Below, piece by piece: positions 15,152 through 23,446 of a DNA stretch of 50,030 bases (the stretch's first letter is position 1; each line of letters starts with the position of its first letter). The stretch is from a virus. The notes below the pieces were generated by a model. It was not told the DNA's origin. It was given only the letters and a program-made list of their open reading frames with translations, and did no database searches. The stretch covers positions 1-50,030 of IMG/VR virus record IMGVR_UViG_3300042528_000536; one strand, given 5' to 3'. A program made the position numbers and the translations under genes.

Positions 15152-17751
15152 GTATATTTACTGTTGAAATTTCTCCATCCCAGGTTACCAGCGTTGAAAT
15201 AGAAACGACGGTGGGACAAAATCCATCTAATATAGATATTATAACTTCTTCAGCTGTTAATTTAGAGATAACCAATAGTGTTGCTTTACTACCATCAGAT
15301 TTTAATTCTAATATAGACTCTAGACTATTCTCTGTTATTAATGCTGGATCCGGAATAGATATAGAATATGATATTAATCAGCCATCAATAACAATATCCT
15401 CTACCGGAGACTATGCTAATAAAACTCATAGCCATAATCCAGAAGATATAAACAATTTATCTACATTTATAAATAATAATATATCATCTACAATAAGTGG
15501 TCTACAAAGTCAAATTGATAATAAACAGCCGGTAGGTAACTATGCCACTTTAATTAATGGATTGATACCTCCGTCTCAACTACCAAGTTATGTTGACGAT
15601 ATCCTAGAATATAATAATTTATCATCTTTTCCTATAAGCGGTGAGAGTGGTAAAATTTATGTATCTTTAGATAATAGTAAAGTCTATCGTTGGGGTGGTA
15701 CAGGATACATAGAGATTAGTGCTTCACCAGGATCATCAGACTCTGTACCAGAAGGCAATACTAATAAGTATTATACAGATGCTAGGGCAAGCGCAGCAGC
15801 ACCAGTACAAAGCGTATCCGGCAAGACTGGTGCGGTCACACTCAATAAAAACGACGTTAATCTAGGTAATGTTGACAACACTAGCGATGCTAACAAGCCC
15901 ATTAGCACAGCGGTTCAAACTGCACTAGACAGCAAACAGCCCGCTGGGAATTATGCTGCTGCTACCCATAACCACGCTATCAGCGAAGTAAGTGGATTGC
16001 AGACCGGTCTAGACAGCAAAGCTCCTCTTGCTAATCCCACGTTTACCGGTACTGTGAATGGCATAACCAAAAGCATGGTTGGCCTAGGCAATGTTGATAA
16101 CACTAGCGATACCAATAAGCCGGTTAGCACATCACAGCAAAGTGCTTTAGATCTTAAGGCTCCACTTGCTAGCCCAACTTTTACTGGCACTGTTAACGGT
16201 ATAACTAAAAGCATGGTCGGTTTAGGCAATGTTGATAACATCAGCGATATAAATAAACCAGTTAGTGTTCCACAGGCTTCAGCAGATGCGGCTGTACAAG
16301 CAAACGCCGCCATAGACGCCTCAACAAAAGCAAACTCTGCTCAAGCACATTCTATACAAAGAGCCAATCATACTGGTACCCAAGATATTGCCACAATTAA
16401 TGGCTTACAAACAGCACTAGATAATAAAGCTGCTCTGGCTCATGGCCACAACATATCAGATATAAGTAATCTGCAGAATACACTAGACAATAAACAACCT
16501 GTTGGTAATTATGCTACATTGATTAATGGGCTTGTACCAGCGGTTCAATTACCAAGCTATATAGATGATGTTTTAGAGTACTTAAACCTCTCCACATTTC
16601 CTGTCGTTGGCGAAACTGGAAAAATTTATATATCCTTGGATAACAATAAAACATACCGTTGGGGTGGAAGCTCGTACATAGAGATTACTGCTTCCCCAGG
16701 TAGTACGGATAGCATAGCAGAAGGCGGTGTCAATAAATACTATACCGACGCCAGAGCTAGTGCTGCTGCTCCCGTACAAAGCGTGGCTGGTAAAATCGGT
16801 AATATTAGTCTAGTCAAAAATGATGTTGGATTAGGCAACGTTGACAACACCAGTGACGCTAACAAGCCAGTTAGCACAGCACAGCAAAGTGCTTTAGACC
16901 TTAAAGCTCCTCTTGCTAACCCGACCTTTACGGGAACTGTGGCTGGCATTACCAAAAGCATGGTTGGTCTAGGTAGTGTCGATAACACTAGCGATGCTAA
17001 TAAACCAATCAGTAGTGCGACCCAAACAGCATTAGACCTTAAGTCTTCAGTTGGGCATAATCATACATATTCTGACATTTCTAACTTCAATACTGGCGTA
17101 GAGTCAATTGTTAGCACATCATTAATAGCTGGTAGTAATATAGTTTTAACTTATAATACATCAGCAGACACCCTAAGTATATCAACTTCTGGTTTGCAGC
17201 CAGCCGGAAATTATGCCAATGCCACACATACCCACATTATTGATAATATTACTGGACTACAAACTGCTCTAGACAATAAACAAGCCACTGGCGACTATGC
17301 AACTAATACCGATATTAGCAACCTACAAACACAGATAAATAATAAACAAGCATCTGGTGACTACTCTTTAGTTGGCCATCAGCATATTAGTACAGATATT
17401 AGCGATTTTGAAAATAGGGTGGTTTCTATTGTTGCAACAGGAGTACCACTTGAGTATTTGGCAACGTCCGTGTTGGTTCATGATGATCCCATCGATATTA
17501 CTGGTGATTTTAGTAGCATCACAAAAGAATACGTATATATTTTTAAAGATAGTGCTGTGGGATACAAACTAATATTACCAACTGCGATTAATAACAAAGC
17601 TCAATATACTCTTAAAAATAAGACATCAGATACCATATATTTATATCCACATTCATCTCAAACGATAGACGGTTATGATTCTATAGGTCTTAACAGAATG
17701 GATATGTCTATATCTGTGATTAGCGATGGGTCGAACTGGATTATGGTGTAA
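15148..17751 (+). CDS. Long tail fibre with LGNVDN repeats
   Basis: 867 residues. The repeat LGNVDNTSDANKPVST(A)QQSALDLKAPLA is present five times with PTFTGTV-type links, a hallmark of phage tail fibres. A segment of about 125 residues is duplicated (15520-15900 and 16487-16870; QPVGNYATLINGL ... YRWGG ... KYYTDARASAAAPVQSV). His-x-His motifs (THSHNP, ATHNHAIS, GHGHNIS) recur, as in trimeric fibre shafts. The C-terminal 100 residues (from about VHDDPIDITGDFS) form a separate knob-like tip that could bind the receptor. No chaperone-domain signature is visible. Confidence 0.85.
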   Translation: MSIFTVEISPSQVTSVEIETTVGQNPSNIDIITSSAVNLEITNSVALLPSDFNSNIDSRLFSVINAGSGIDIEYDINQPSITISSTGDYANKTHSHNPEDINNLSTFINNNISSTISGLQSQIDNKQPVGNYATLINGLIPPSQLPSYVDDILEYNNLSSFPISGESGKIYVSLDNSKVYRWGGTGYIEISASPGSSDSVPEGNTNKYYTDARASAAAPVQSVSGKTGAVTLNKNDVNLGNVDNTSDANKPISTAVQTALDSKQPAGNYAAATHNHAISEVSGLQTGLDSKAPLANPTFTGTVNGITKSMVGLGNVDNTSDTNKPVSTSQQSALDLKAPLASPTFTGTVNGITKSMVGLGNVDNISDINKPVSVPQASADAAVQANAAIDASTKANSAQAHSIQRANHTGTQDIATINGLQTALDNKAALAHGHNISDISNLQNTLDNKQPVGNYATLINGLVPAVQLPSYIDDVLEYLNLSTFPVVGETGKIYISLDNNKTYRWGGSSYIEITASPGSTDSIAEGGVNKYYTDARASAAAPVQSVAGKIGNISLVKNDVGLGNVDNTSDANKPVSTAQQSALDLKAPLANPTFTGTVAGITKSMVGLGSVDNTSDANKPISSATQTALDLKSSVGHNHTYSDISNFNTGVESIVSTSLIAGSNIVLTYNTSADTLSISTSGLQPAGNYANATHTHIIDNITGLQTALDNKQATGDYATNTDISNLQTQINNKQASGDYSLVGHQHISTDISDFENRVVSIVATGVPLEYLATSVLVHDDPIDITGDFSSITKEYVYIFKDSAVGYKLILPTAINNKAQYTLKNKTSDTIYLYPHSSQTIDGYDSIGLNRMDMSISVISDGSNWIMV
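15862..17045 (+). repeat. Tail-fibre repeat units (LGNVDN, five copies)
   Basis: Copies of a unit containing ggtaatgttgacaacac or close variants begin near 15862, 16087, 16222, 16834 and 16969. They encode LGNVDN(T/I)SD(A/T/I)NKP. Synonymous divergence among copies shows the array is not very recent. Confidence 0.75.
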
Positions 17752-17752
17752 T

Positions 17753-17760
17753 GGGTGTAT
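17753..17760 (+). promoter_or_regulatory. GGTGTAT motif, candidate phage promoter element
   Basis: GGGTGTAT lies directly after the fibre stop codon and 32 bases before the ATG at 17793. A partial copy (GGTGTAA) overlaps the fibre stop just upstream. Confidence 0.45.
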
Positions 17761-17792
17761 ATTATATAGAATAATCAAAAACAGAGGCTACA

Positions 17793-18122
17793 ATGACCTA
17801 TTTTCCACAAAATCAAAACGGCCAAGCTAACAATAGCAATAGTTCTCCCGTAACTATTAGTAGTGATCAAATTGGCGCTAATCAATTAGCCTCGGAAGAA
17901 GCAAATATTCTTTTGAGACGAATAGTTAAACTATTAGAAAGTAATGCGGTAGTTGACAGTGCAAATAGACAAAGAGTTACGATAGAAGGTATATCTGGTA
18001 CTGCAAATCTTGGCAACTTAAGCAACGTCACTACTATTTCTAATATGGATCATAGACAATTTATAGATATTTCTCGCAACACATATGCAAACTGTATTCG
18101 CAGCAAACTTAATTTTTCTTAA
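17793..18122 (+). CDS. Small virion-region protein
   Basis: 109 residues behind CAGAGG. The N-terminus is Asn/Ser/Gln-rich (MTYFPQNQNGQANNSNSS), followed by EEANILLRRIVKLLES, a likely coiled coil, and a beta-type tail. Its place between two large structural genes and downstream of a GGTGTAT motif suggests a tail or fibre accessory. No family recognised. Confidence 0.55.
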   Translation: MTYFPQNQNGQANNSNSSPVTISSDQIGANQLASEEANILLRRIVKLLESNAVVDSANRQRVTIEGISGTANLGNLSNVTTISNMDHRQFIDISRNTYANCIRSKLNFS

Positions 18123-18142
18123 TACAATAGGACAAATAAATT

Positions 18143-20746
18143 ATGGCTTTAACTAATACCCTAAGAACCCAAGTAGACCTTCCGGTATGGGAGTGGCTAA
18201 GATTTGCTCCCGCAGTATCCTCTGCTGTGAGTTCAGCCTGCTCTGCGGACAATAGTTTATACCACGTTAATCACGGAAGATATATTTATTATTTAATTGC
18301 TAATGCTAGTTTTTGGAGATATGACACATACACCGATACATATTTACAACTTGCGAGTCCGGTTGTGACCCCAACAACATTTAGCAGCATGAAATTTGCT
18401 GGTGCTGCTGGCCATAATGGTAGGGTCATTAGTGCTACTGCTAACACTATTACCACAGATACTATATATGATAAAATTTTAAAGGGATTTGATATTAAGA
18501 TAGTGGGCGGCACTGGTGCTGGTCAACAAAGAACCATAATAAATGTTTCAGATGTTGTTGTTGCTGACACCGGCGTATCAACCGCTGTAACAAGTAGCAC
18601 ATCGTTAGTTAGAATCACCGACACTACTAAAAACTGGACCATCAACCAGTGGGTAGGATACCAAGTAAGAATTTTATTTGGTTCTGGTATCTCTCAAATT
18701 AGAAAAGTTTTATATAATGATGCCACAACTATAACCCTGGCAGATATTAATCAGTTAGCACAAAACGTTGATGCGATGGCGCCGATGGCCACAGCTATTT
18801 CTGTCACAGCAGGCTCTCAATCAATATATACCATAGAGTCTGGTACTCTTACAGTAGACTCCAACTGGACCACTCAGCCGGATGAAACCTCAAGATTTGT
18901 TATTCAGTCTGGTGGTATATACCTATATACAAATGCATCACCAAACTTAACATATTATGACATTGCTGCTGATATTTGGTATTATCGAACAGCACAGGGT
19001 AGTGTTCTTAGTAATATCACCATAACAGATGGAACCGTAGAAAGAACAACAGAAAATTCATCTATATGGTCAAAGGGTACAGCAACTTCTGGAACAACAA
19101 CCTCCTTGGTTGATACGTCGAAAAGCTGGACGCCTAATCAGTATGCTGGTTACTGGGTTCGTATTTTTAGCGGAACTGGTGTTGGACAACTTAGACAAAT
19201 AGTTTCTAATACTAGTAATACATTAACATGGAGCAACGCCGGTACTGCACCAAATTCAACATCACAATATATGATAGAAGGTTTTGATGCTGGTACAGCA
19301 TCCTCTGGAACAAGCACATCCATCACCGACTCGTCAAAAAGTTGGTCAACCAACAGGTGGGCTAATTATGTAGTGCTTATTACTGGTGGCACCGGCGCGG
19401 GTCAACAAAGAATAGTATTAAGTAATACCTCTACTAGCATAACTGTTGCGACACCTTTTGATGTCACTCCAGATAATACATCAACCTTTAAAATCCAAGG
19501 AGATACTGATCTTTTATATCTGGCTCTTGGCGCACACTCTAGTATCTATACTTATTGCGTAGAAGAAGATATGATTGTTGGTAATAAAAAAATAGACGGC
19601 GGTGTTGCAAGAAGCGGCGCGGCAGCATATGGGTCGCATAAGCCCATAGCAATATCCTCAACAACAAGGTCTGGAACAACAGCTACTGTAACAACGGTAC
19701 AGAGTCACAACTTTAAAACAGGATACTCTGTCACTCATTCTGGTGCAACAGGGGCTGATGCCTCTTTGTATAATATAACAGCAACAATTACTGTTACTGG
19801 CGCTACAACTTATACCTATACTATTAGCGGAACTCCTTCGGCCAATGCCACATTTACTGCTCATAGTGCCACAGTATTGGTTGACTCTACAAAGAATTGG
19901 ACCACTAATCAGTGGGCTGGTTATGTTTGCTATATGACAACATCATTAAGCGCATCAGCCACAGGACAATCTTTTAGAATAGCATCTAATACTGCTAACT
20001 CATTAACCTTTACTACGTCTGTAACTACGCCAGTTAACGCCACAACGAAGTATGTTATTTCAAAACCAAATGCTTTTGGAGCATTAGACAATGGCATCGC
20101 AACCGGCACACATTCCACAACAACACTTCAGGACACATCCAAAAACTGGGTTACAAATATTTGGGCCGGTCGCAGGGTAAAGTTTACTGGTGGTGCGGGT
20201 GTTTCGCAAGAGGCTACTGTATCATCTAATACTAGCAACACATTAACTTTTTCAGCCGCTGTAACCACAGCAGCAACAAGCAATAGTACAACCTATTCAA
20301 TTCTAGCACCTGTTGCCAAAGGTGCGGGTCTTAATTTCACATGGAACTTTGGTGTCTCAGACGCTAACAAGAGAGGAAATCATCTAATTATATCTAGGGG
20401 TGGTGGCTCTCTTGGTTTTGAAAGATATAATATTAATACTGACTCTTGGGATTTGGTTTCAACCACGCCACAAACGGAAACTCTCGGCAGTAGTTCACAG
20501 TATGCTTATGATGGCAATGACCGTATTTATTTTAGTAAAGATTTAACACAAAGATGTTATTATCTGGACTTGGATACTTATACGATGCATGGCGCTGGAC
20601 TCTTTCCTTATACTCAAGCTACTACAAATACAGGTCTTGGCATTAGTAATAGAATGGAAATATTCGAAACACCCGACCACTTAAAGTATTTGTGGATAAA
20701 TAGACAGCTAGGTGCAGAGTGTTTTAGAGCTCTGTTATTTTATTAA
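18143..20746 (+). CDS. Large virion protein with DTSKNW repeats
   Basis: 867 residues. About six imperfect repeats follow the pattern D-(T/S)-(S/T)-K-(N/S)-W-x-x-N-(Q/R)-W-A-G-Y-x-V-x-I-x-x-G-T-G-x-G-Q-x-R-x-I-x-S-N-T (for example near residues 155, 310, 390, 575 and 650). This beta-repeat occurs in structural proteins of many large phages. The N-terminal 120 residues (VDLPVWEWLRFAP) are likely the attachment domain. The C-terminal 160 residues (GAGLNFTWNFGVSDANKRGN onward) resemble a beta-propeller-like cap. Role: baseplate or fibre component, by repeat type and position. Confidence 0.7.
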   Translation: MALTNTLRTQVDLPVWEWLRFAPAVSSAVSSACSADNSLYHVNHGRYIYYLIANASFWRYDTYTDTYLQLASPVVTPTTFSSMKFAGAAGHNGRVISATANTITTDTIYDKILKGFDIKIVGGTGAGQQRTIINVSDVVVADTGVSTAVTSSTSLVRITDTTKNWTINQWVGYQVRILFGSGISQIRKVLYNDATTITLADINQLAQNVDAMAPMATAISVTAGSQSIYTIESGTLTVDSNWTTQPDETSRFVIQSGGIYLYTNASPNLTYYDIAADIWYYRTAQGSVLSNITITDGTVERTTENSSIWSKGTATSGTTTSLVDTSKSWTPNQYAGYWVRIFSGTGVGQLRQIVSNTSNTLTWSNAGTAPNSTSQYMIEGFDAGTASSGTSTSITDSSKSWSTNRWANYVVLITGGTGAGQQRIVLSNTSTSITVATPFDVTPDNTSTFKIQGDTDLLYLALGAHSSIYTYCVEEDMIVGNKKIDGGVARSGAAAYGSHKPIAISSTTRSGTTATVTTVQSHNFKTGYSVTHSGATGADASLYNITATITVTGATTYTYTISGTPSANATFTAHSATVLVDSTKNWTTNQWAGYVCYMTTSLSASATGQSFRIASNTANSLTFTTSVTTPVNATTKYVISKPNAFGALDNGIATGTHSTTTLQDTSKNWVTNIWAGRRVKFTGGAGVSQEATVSSNTSNTLTFSAAVTTAATSNSTTYSILAPVAKGAGLNFTWNFGVSDANKRGNHLIISRGGGSLGFERYNINTDSWDLVSTTPQTETLGSSSQYAYDGNDRIYFSKDLTQRCYYLDLDTYTMHGAGLFPYTQATTNTGLGISNRMEIFETPDHLKYLWINRQLGAECFRALLFY

Positions 20747-20753
20747 AAGTTTT

Positions 20754-20760
20754 GGTGTAA
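20754..20760 (+). promoter_or_regulatory. GGTGTAA, variant of the GGTGTAT motif
   Basis: One mismatch to the motif. It is placed seven bases after the stop at 20746 and 36 bases before the ATG at 20797, the same geometry as the exact copies. Confidence 0.35.
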
Positions 20761-20796
20761 ATATTGTTAGATAATTTTTACCTATAGGATAATACT

Positions 20797-22041
20797 ATGA
20801 CCCAAATTAAAATTTCACAATTACCAGTTGGTGTTGCAGAAAATGACGCTGTTGTTCCGGCCACAAATGCTGCTGGTACTCAAACAAACAAAATAAAACT
20901 AACAGACATAGTTAATTTGCCTCATAATCATGATAATAGATATTATACTGAAGCCGAGATAAACTCAATATTATCAAATTATGCTGTTCTTGGTAGCAAC
21001 GGTTCTTTAACATTACCCAACGGTAGTATACTAAGTGAAACAAATAATGCTGTTGCACTATCACCACCCACAGCAGTCGCTGGACAAAGCTTAGTAATTC
21101 GTCCAACCGCAGCTATTTGGGCAATCAGTTCTAGTAATTATATTGAATATGGTAATCCCATCACAATTGTAGTTACTTTACAAAACTGGGCTTATTTTGG
21201 AACAGTAAACTATACAATCTCTGGTCCTGGAGTTACCCCACAATCATTGGGTCGAGCACTAACTGGTAAACTAACTTTCGTAAGTACAACCGGTCCAGAC
21301 GCAGAAAGTATTACTTGGACTATACCAGCTAATAGCAATATCTCTGAATTTACTCTAACATTAACAAGTGTGGATGGAACAAGATCAACCAATTATCAGA
21401 CACAAAATGATCCAACACTATATTATAATTTTGAAGAATCTAATGGTATGCCAACTGGTCAATTTGTTACTGTAACTAATAATGGGATATCTAGTTCAGA
21501 ACATAGTCATGTTCATCTTATCTCAGGAGATCCTTCAACGGTTGATATTTATTTAGGAGATGATGATCAATATGTTAAGATTGAAAAAAATGGTGGAGAT
21601 GTTATTGTTGGTACAGACAATAATAATAATCACTGGACTTTTGGTACAGATGGTAGGTTAACACTACCAATAGACGGTGACATCCTAGACAGTAACGGAA
21701 CATCCGTATTGGGCGGTTCAACAACCGTTATTAGTTCATCATACTCTTCAACAATAAACACCGACGCCGCTACTGGTGACATATTCGATATAACCCTTAC
21801 AGGCAACACCACACTAGCCAACCCAACCAATCCCGTTAACGGTAAAACACTCCGCTGGAGAATCTCCCAAGACTCTACTGGCGGCAGAACCATCACTCTG
21901 GGCAACAAATTTAACATTCCTAGCAGCGCCACCTCACCACTACCTTGGAGTACAGCAGCGAATAAGATGGACATTTTAGCTGCCACATATCATGCTGGAA
22001 GAGACAAATGGGATGTAATTGCTTTTGTTCCCGGCTACTAA
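20797..22041 (+). CDS. Tail fibre/collar protein (putative)
   Basis: 414 residues. Opens TQIKISQLPVGVAENDAVVPA, the typical phage fibre head (I-S-x-L-P). Then a NHDNRYYTEAEINSIL segment as in fibre shafts, an Ig-like region (about 100-190), and repeated DGRLTLP/GSLTLPNG strands. The last 100 residues (FDITLTGNTTLANPTNPVNGK) resemble the conserved tip found on many marine-type phage fibres. Receptor binding or decoration is inferred. Codon use matches neighbouring AT-rich structural genes. Confidence 0.7.
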   Translation: MTQIKISQLPVGVAENDAVVPATNAAGTQTNKIKLTDIVNLPHNHDNRYYTEAEINSILSNYAVLGSNGSLTLPNGSILSETNNAVALSPPTAVAGQSLVIRPTAAIWAISSSNYIEYGNPITIVVTLQNWAYFGTVNYTISGPGVTPQSLGRALTGKLTFVSTTGPDAESITWTIPANSNISEFTLTLTSVDGTRSTNYQTQNDPTLYYNFEESNGMPTGQFVTVTNNGISSSEHSHVHLISGDPSTVDIYLGDDDQYVKIEKNGGDVIVGTDNNNNHWTFGTDGRLTLPIDGDILDSNGTSVLGGSTTVISSSYSSTINTDAATGDIFDITLTGNTTLANPTNPVNGKTLRWRISQDSTGGRTITLGNKFNIPSSATSPLPWSTAANKMDILAATYHAGRDKWDVIAFVPGY

Positions 22042-22072
22042 CATTACGATCAATTTTAAAAAGGAGAAAATT

Positions 22073-22387
22073 ATGAATTTACCCAATCCCGTTACTATTC
22101 AACCACCTACTATTACCAGAGCTAATGGTGAAGTAAGAGTTCAAAAGCCCATTACTCTCTCATCATTAGATGTTACTATTATTGATAATGCTACTAGAAA
22201 GAGTGTTGTGGCTCAAATTCGTCCATGCCCAAGACCACTAGTTCTTTGGGAAGGTGATGCTTATGCGGCCGCTGGCGATTATACTCAGGTCCAAGTTGAA
22301 GCAAGAGTTCTTGAGTTGCTTGGCTCTGATGTTAAAACTAGTCTTGAAGGCTTATTTTTACCACCAGTTCCTCCGGTTAAAAAGTAA
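22073..22387 (+). CDS. Small virion-region protein
   Basis: The ATG at 22073 has AAAAAGGAG upstream; the TTG at 22019 lies inside the preceding gene. The 104-residue protein, starting MNLPNPVTIQPPTITR, is beta-rich with one central strand pair (TLSSLDVTIIDNATRKSVVA) and a helix (QVQVEARVLELLG). It resembles small tail-adaptor proteins in shape only. No family recognised. It precedes the GC-rich repeat gene by 17 bases. Confidence 0.55.
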   Translation: MNLPNPVTIQPPTITRANGEVRVQKPITLSSLDVTIIDNATRKSVVAQIRPCPRPLVLWEGDAYAAAGDYTQVQVEARVLELLGSDVKTSLEGLFLPPVPPVKK

Positions 22388-22404
22388 TTATTAGGAGAAA
22401 ATAA

Positions 22405-23442
22405 ATGGCAACATTTTACTTCAACGGTGCGGCAGACGTCGCGGCTGAACTGCCTGGCGACTGGCAGACTCTCGGCAACTGGTGGACGGACTCTGCCCAC
22501 ACCGTTGCCGCGTCTGCCCTGCCCACCAGCAGCGATAGTGTCGTTTTGAGTGCCAGCGTGGCGATCAACAGCGGCAGTGCGCCAACTGTGGTGAACCTGA
22601 CGCTCGTCCGGCCCGGCGATGTGTCTGTGTCTCTCTTGGTCGCAATCACCGTCACCGGCCAAGCGGCGATCAATATGGGTACGCAAAACGGCAGTACCGG
22701 CACCATCAACGGCAACGCGACGTTTAACGACGGCGCGCTCAACATCGGCACCGTCAACGGCAACGCGACGTTTAACGACGGCACGCAAAACTACGGCACC
22801 GTCACCGGAGACGCGACGTTTAACGACGGCACGTACAACATCGGCACCGTCACCGGAGACGCGACGTTCAACAACAGCACGCAAAACTACGGCACCGTAA
22901 CCGGAGACCCGACGTTTAATGACAGTTCGATCAACAGCGGCACCGTCACCGGCAACGCGACGTTCAACGATTATTCGGTCAACAACGATGGCTGCACCAT
23001 CAACGGCAACGCGACGTTCAACTACAGTTCGCGCAACTACGGCACCGTCACCGGAGACGCGACGTTTAATGTCAGTTCGTTCAACGCAGGCACCGGCACC
23101 GTCACCGGAGACGCGACGTTTAACGACAGTTCGACCAACTACGGCACCGTCAGCGGCGATGCGACATTCAACGACAGTTCGCTCAACGGCAGCGATGTCT
23201 ACGGCGATGCGACGTTTAATGATTCTGCGTACAACGGCGCCTTTGGGCCGGGATACACTTTCTACGGTCGCGTTCATGGCAATGCGACATTCAACGACAG
23301 TTCGTACGTCAACGACGGCGGCACAGTCGATGGCGATGCGACGTTTCGCGGCGCGTCTTACAACCGACGCGGGATCATCGGCAATGTGATTATCGCCTAC
23401 GACAAAGGCATCAACGGTTCCTCTATCCTTGGAATAGTATAA
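22405..23442 (+). CDS. GC-rich beta-solenoid repeat protein, probable recent acquisition
   Basis: 345 residues behind TTAGGAGAAAATA. The N-terminal 90 residues (MATFYFNGAADVAAELPGDW, then LGNWWTDSAHTVAA) resemble bacterial surface-protein starts. Then about 13 units of roughly 16 residues with core G-(D/N)-A-T-F-N-D-x-S/T-x-N-x-G-T-V follow, a right-handed solenoid pattern that recalls bactofilin-like or secreted beta-helix repeats. Base composition is obviously GC-rich with C/G third positions, unlike the AT-rich genes on both sides, and the shift coincides with the gene boundaries. I infer transfer from a GC-rich bacterium, probably the host. Function: surface mimicry or receptor binding is possible but unproven. 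Confidence 0.78.
   Translation: MATFYFNGAADVAAELPGDWQTLGNWWTDSAHTVAASALPTSSDSVVLSASVAINSGSAPTVVNLTLVRPGDVSVSLLVAITVTGQAAINMGTQNGSTGTINGNATFNDGALNIGTVNGNATFNDGTQNYGTVTGDATFNDGTYNIGTVTGDATFNNSTQNYGTVTGDPTFNDSSINSGTVTGNATFNDYSVNNDGCTINGNATFNYSSRNYGTVTGDATFNVSSFNAGTGTVTGDATFNDSSTNYGTVSGDATFNDSSLNGSDVYGDATFNDSAYNGAFGPGYTFYGRVHGNATFNDSSYVNDGGTVDGDATFRGASYNRRGIIGNVIIAYDKGINGSSILGIV
22699..23360 (+). repeat. 48-base GC-rich coding repeat, about 13 units
   Basis: Units share ggcaccgtcaccggagacgc and gacgtttaacgac-like segments at roughly 48-base spacing, with two longer units near 23190 and 23250. They encode the solenoid of the GC-rich gene. Not palindromic and without unique spacers. Confidence 0.8.
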
Positions 23443-23446
23443 TGCT

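Noticed and set aside
15148-20746. Two 867-residue genes as a duplicated pair
   Set aside because: The equal length is coincidental; the repeats and terminal domains differ entirely.
22285-23277. Long minus-strand open frame (330 codons)
   Set aside because: Shadow of the GC-rich repeat gene: its repeats are the reverse complement of the solenoid units, and its ends cross two plus-strand genes.
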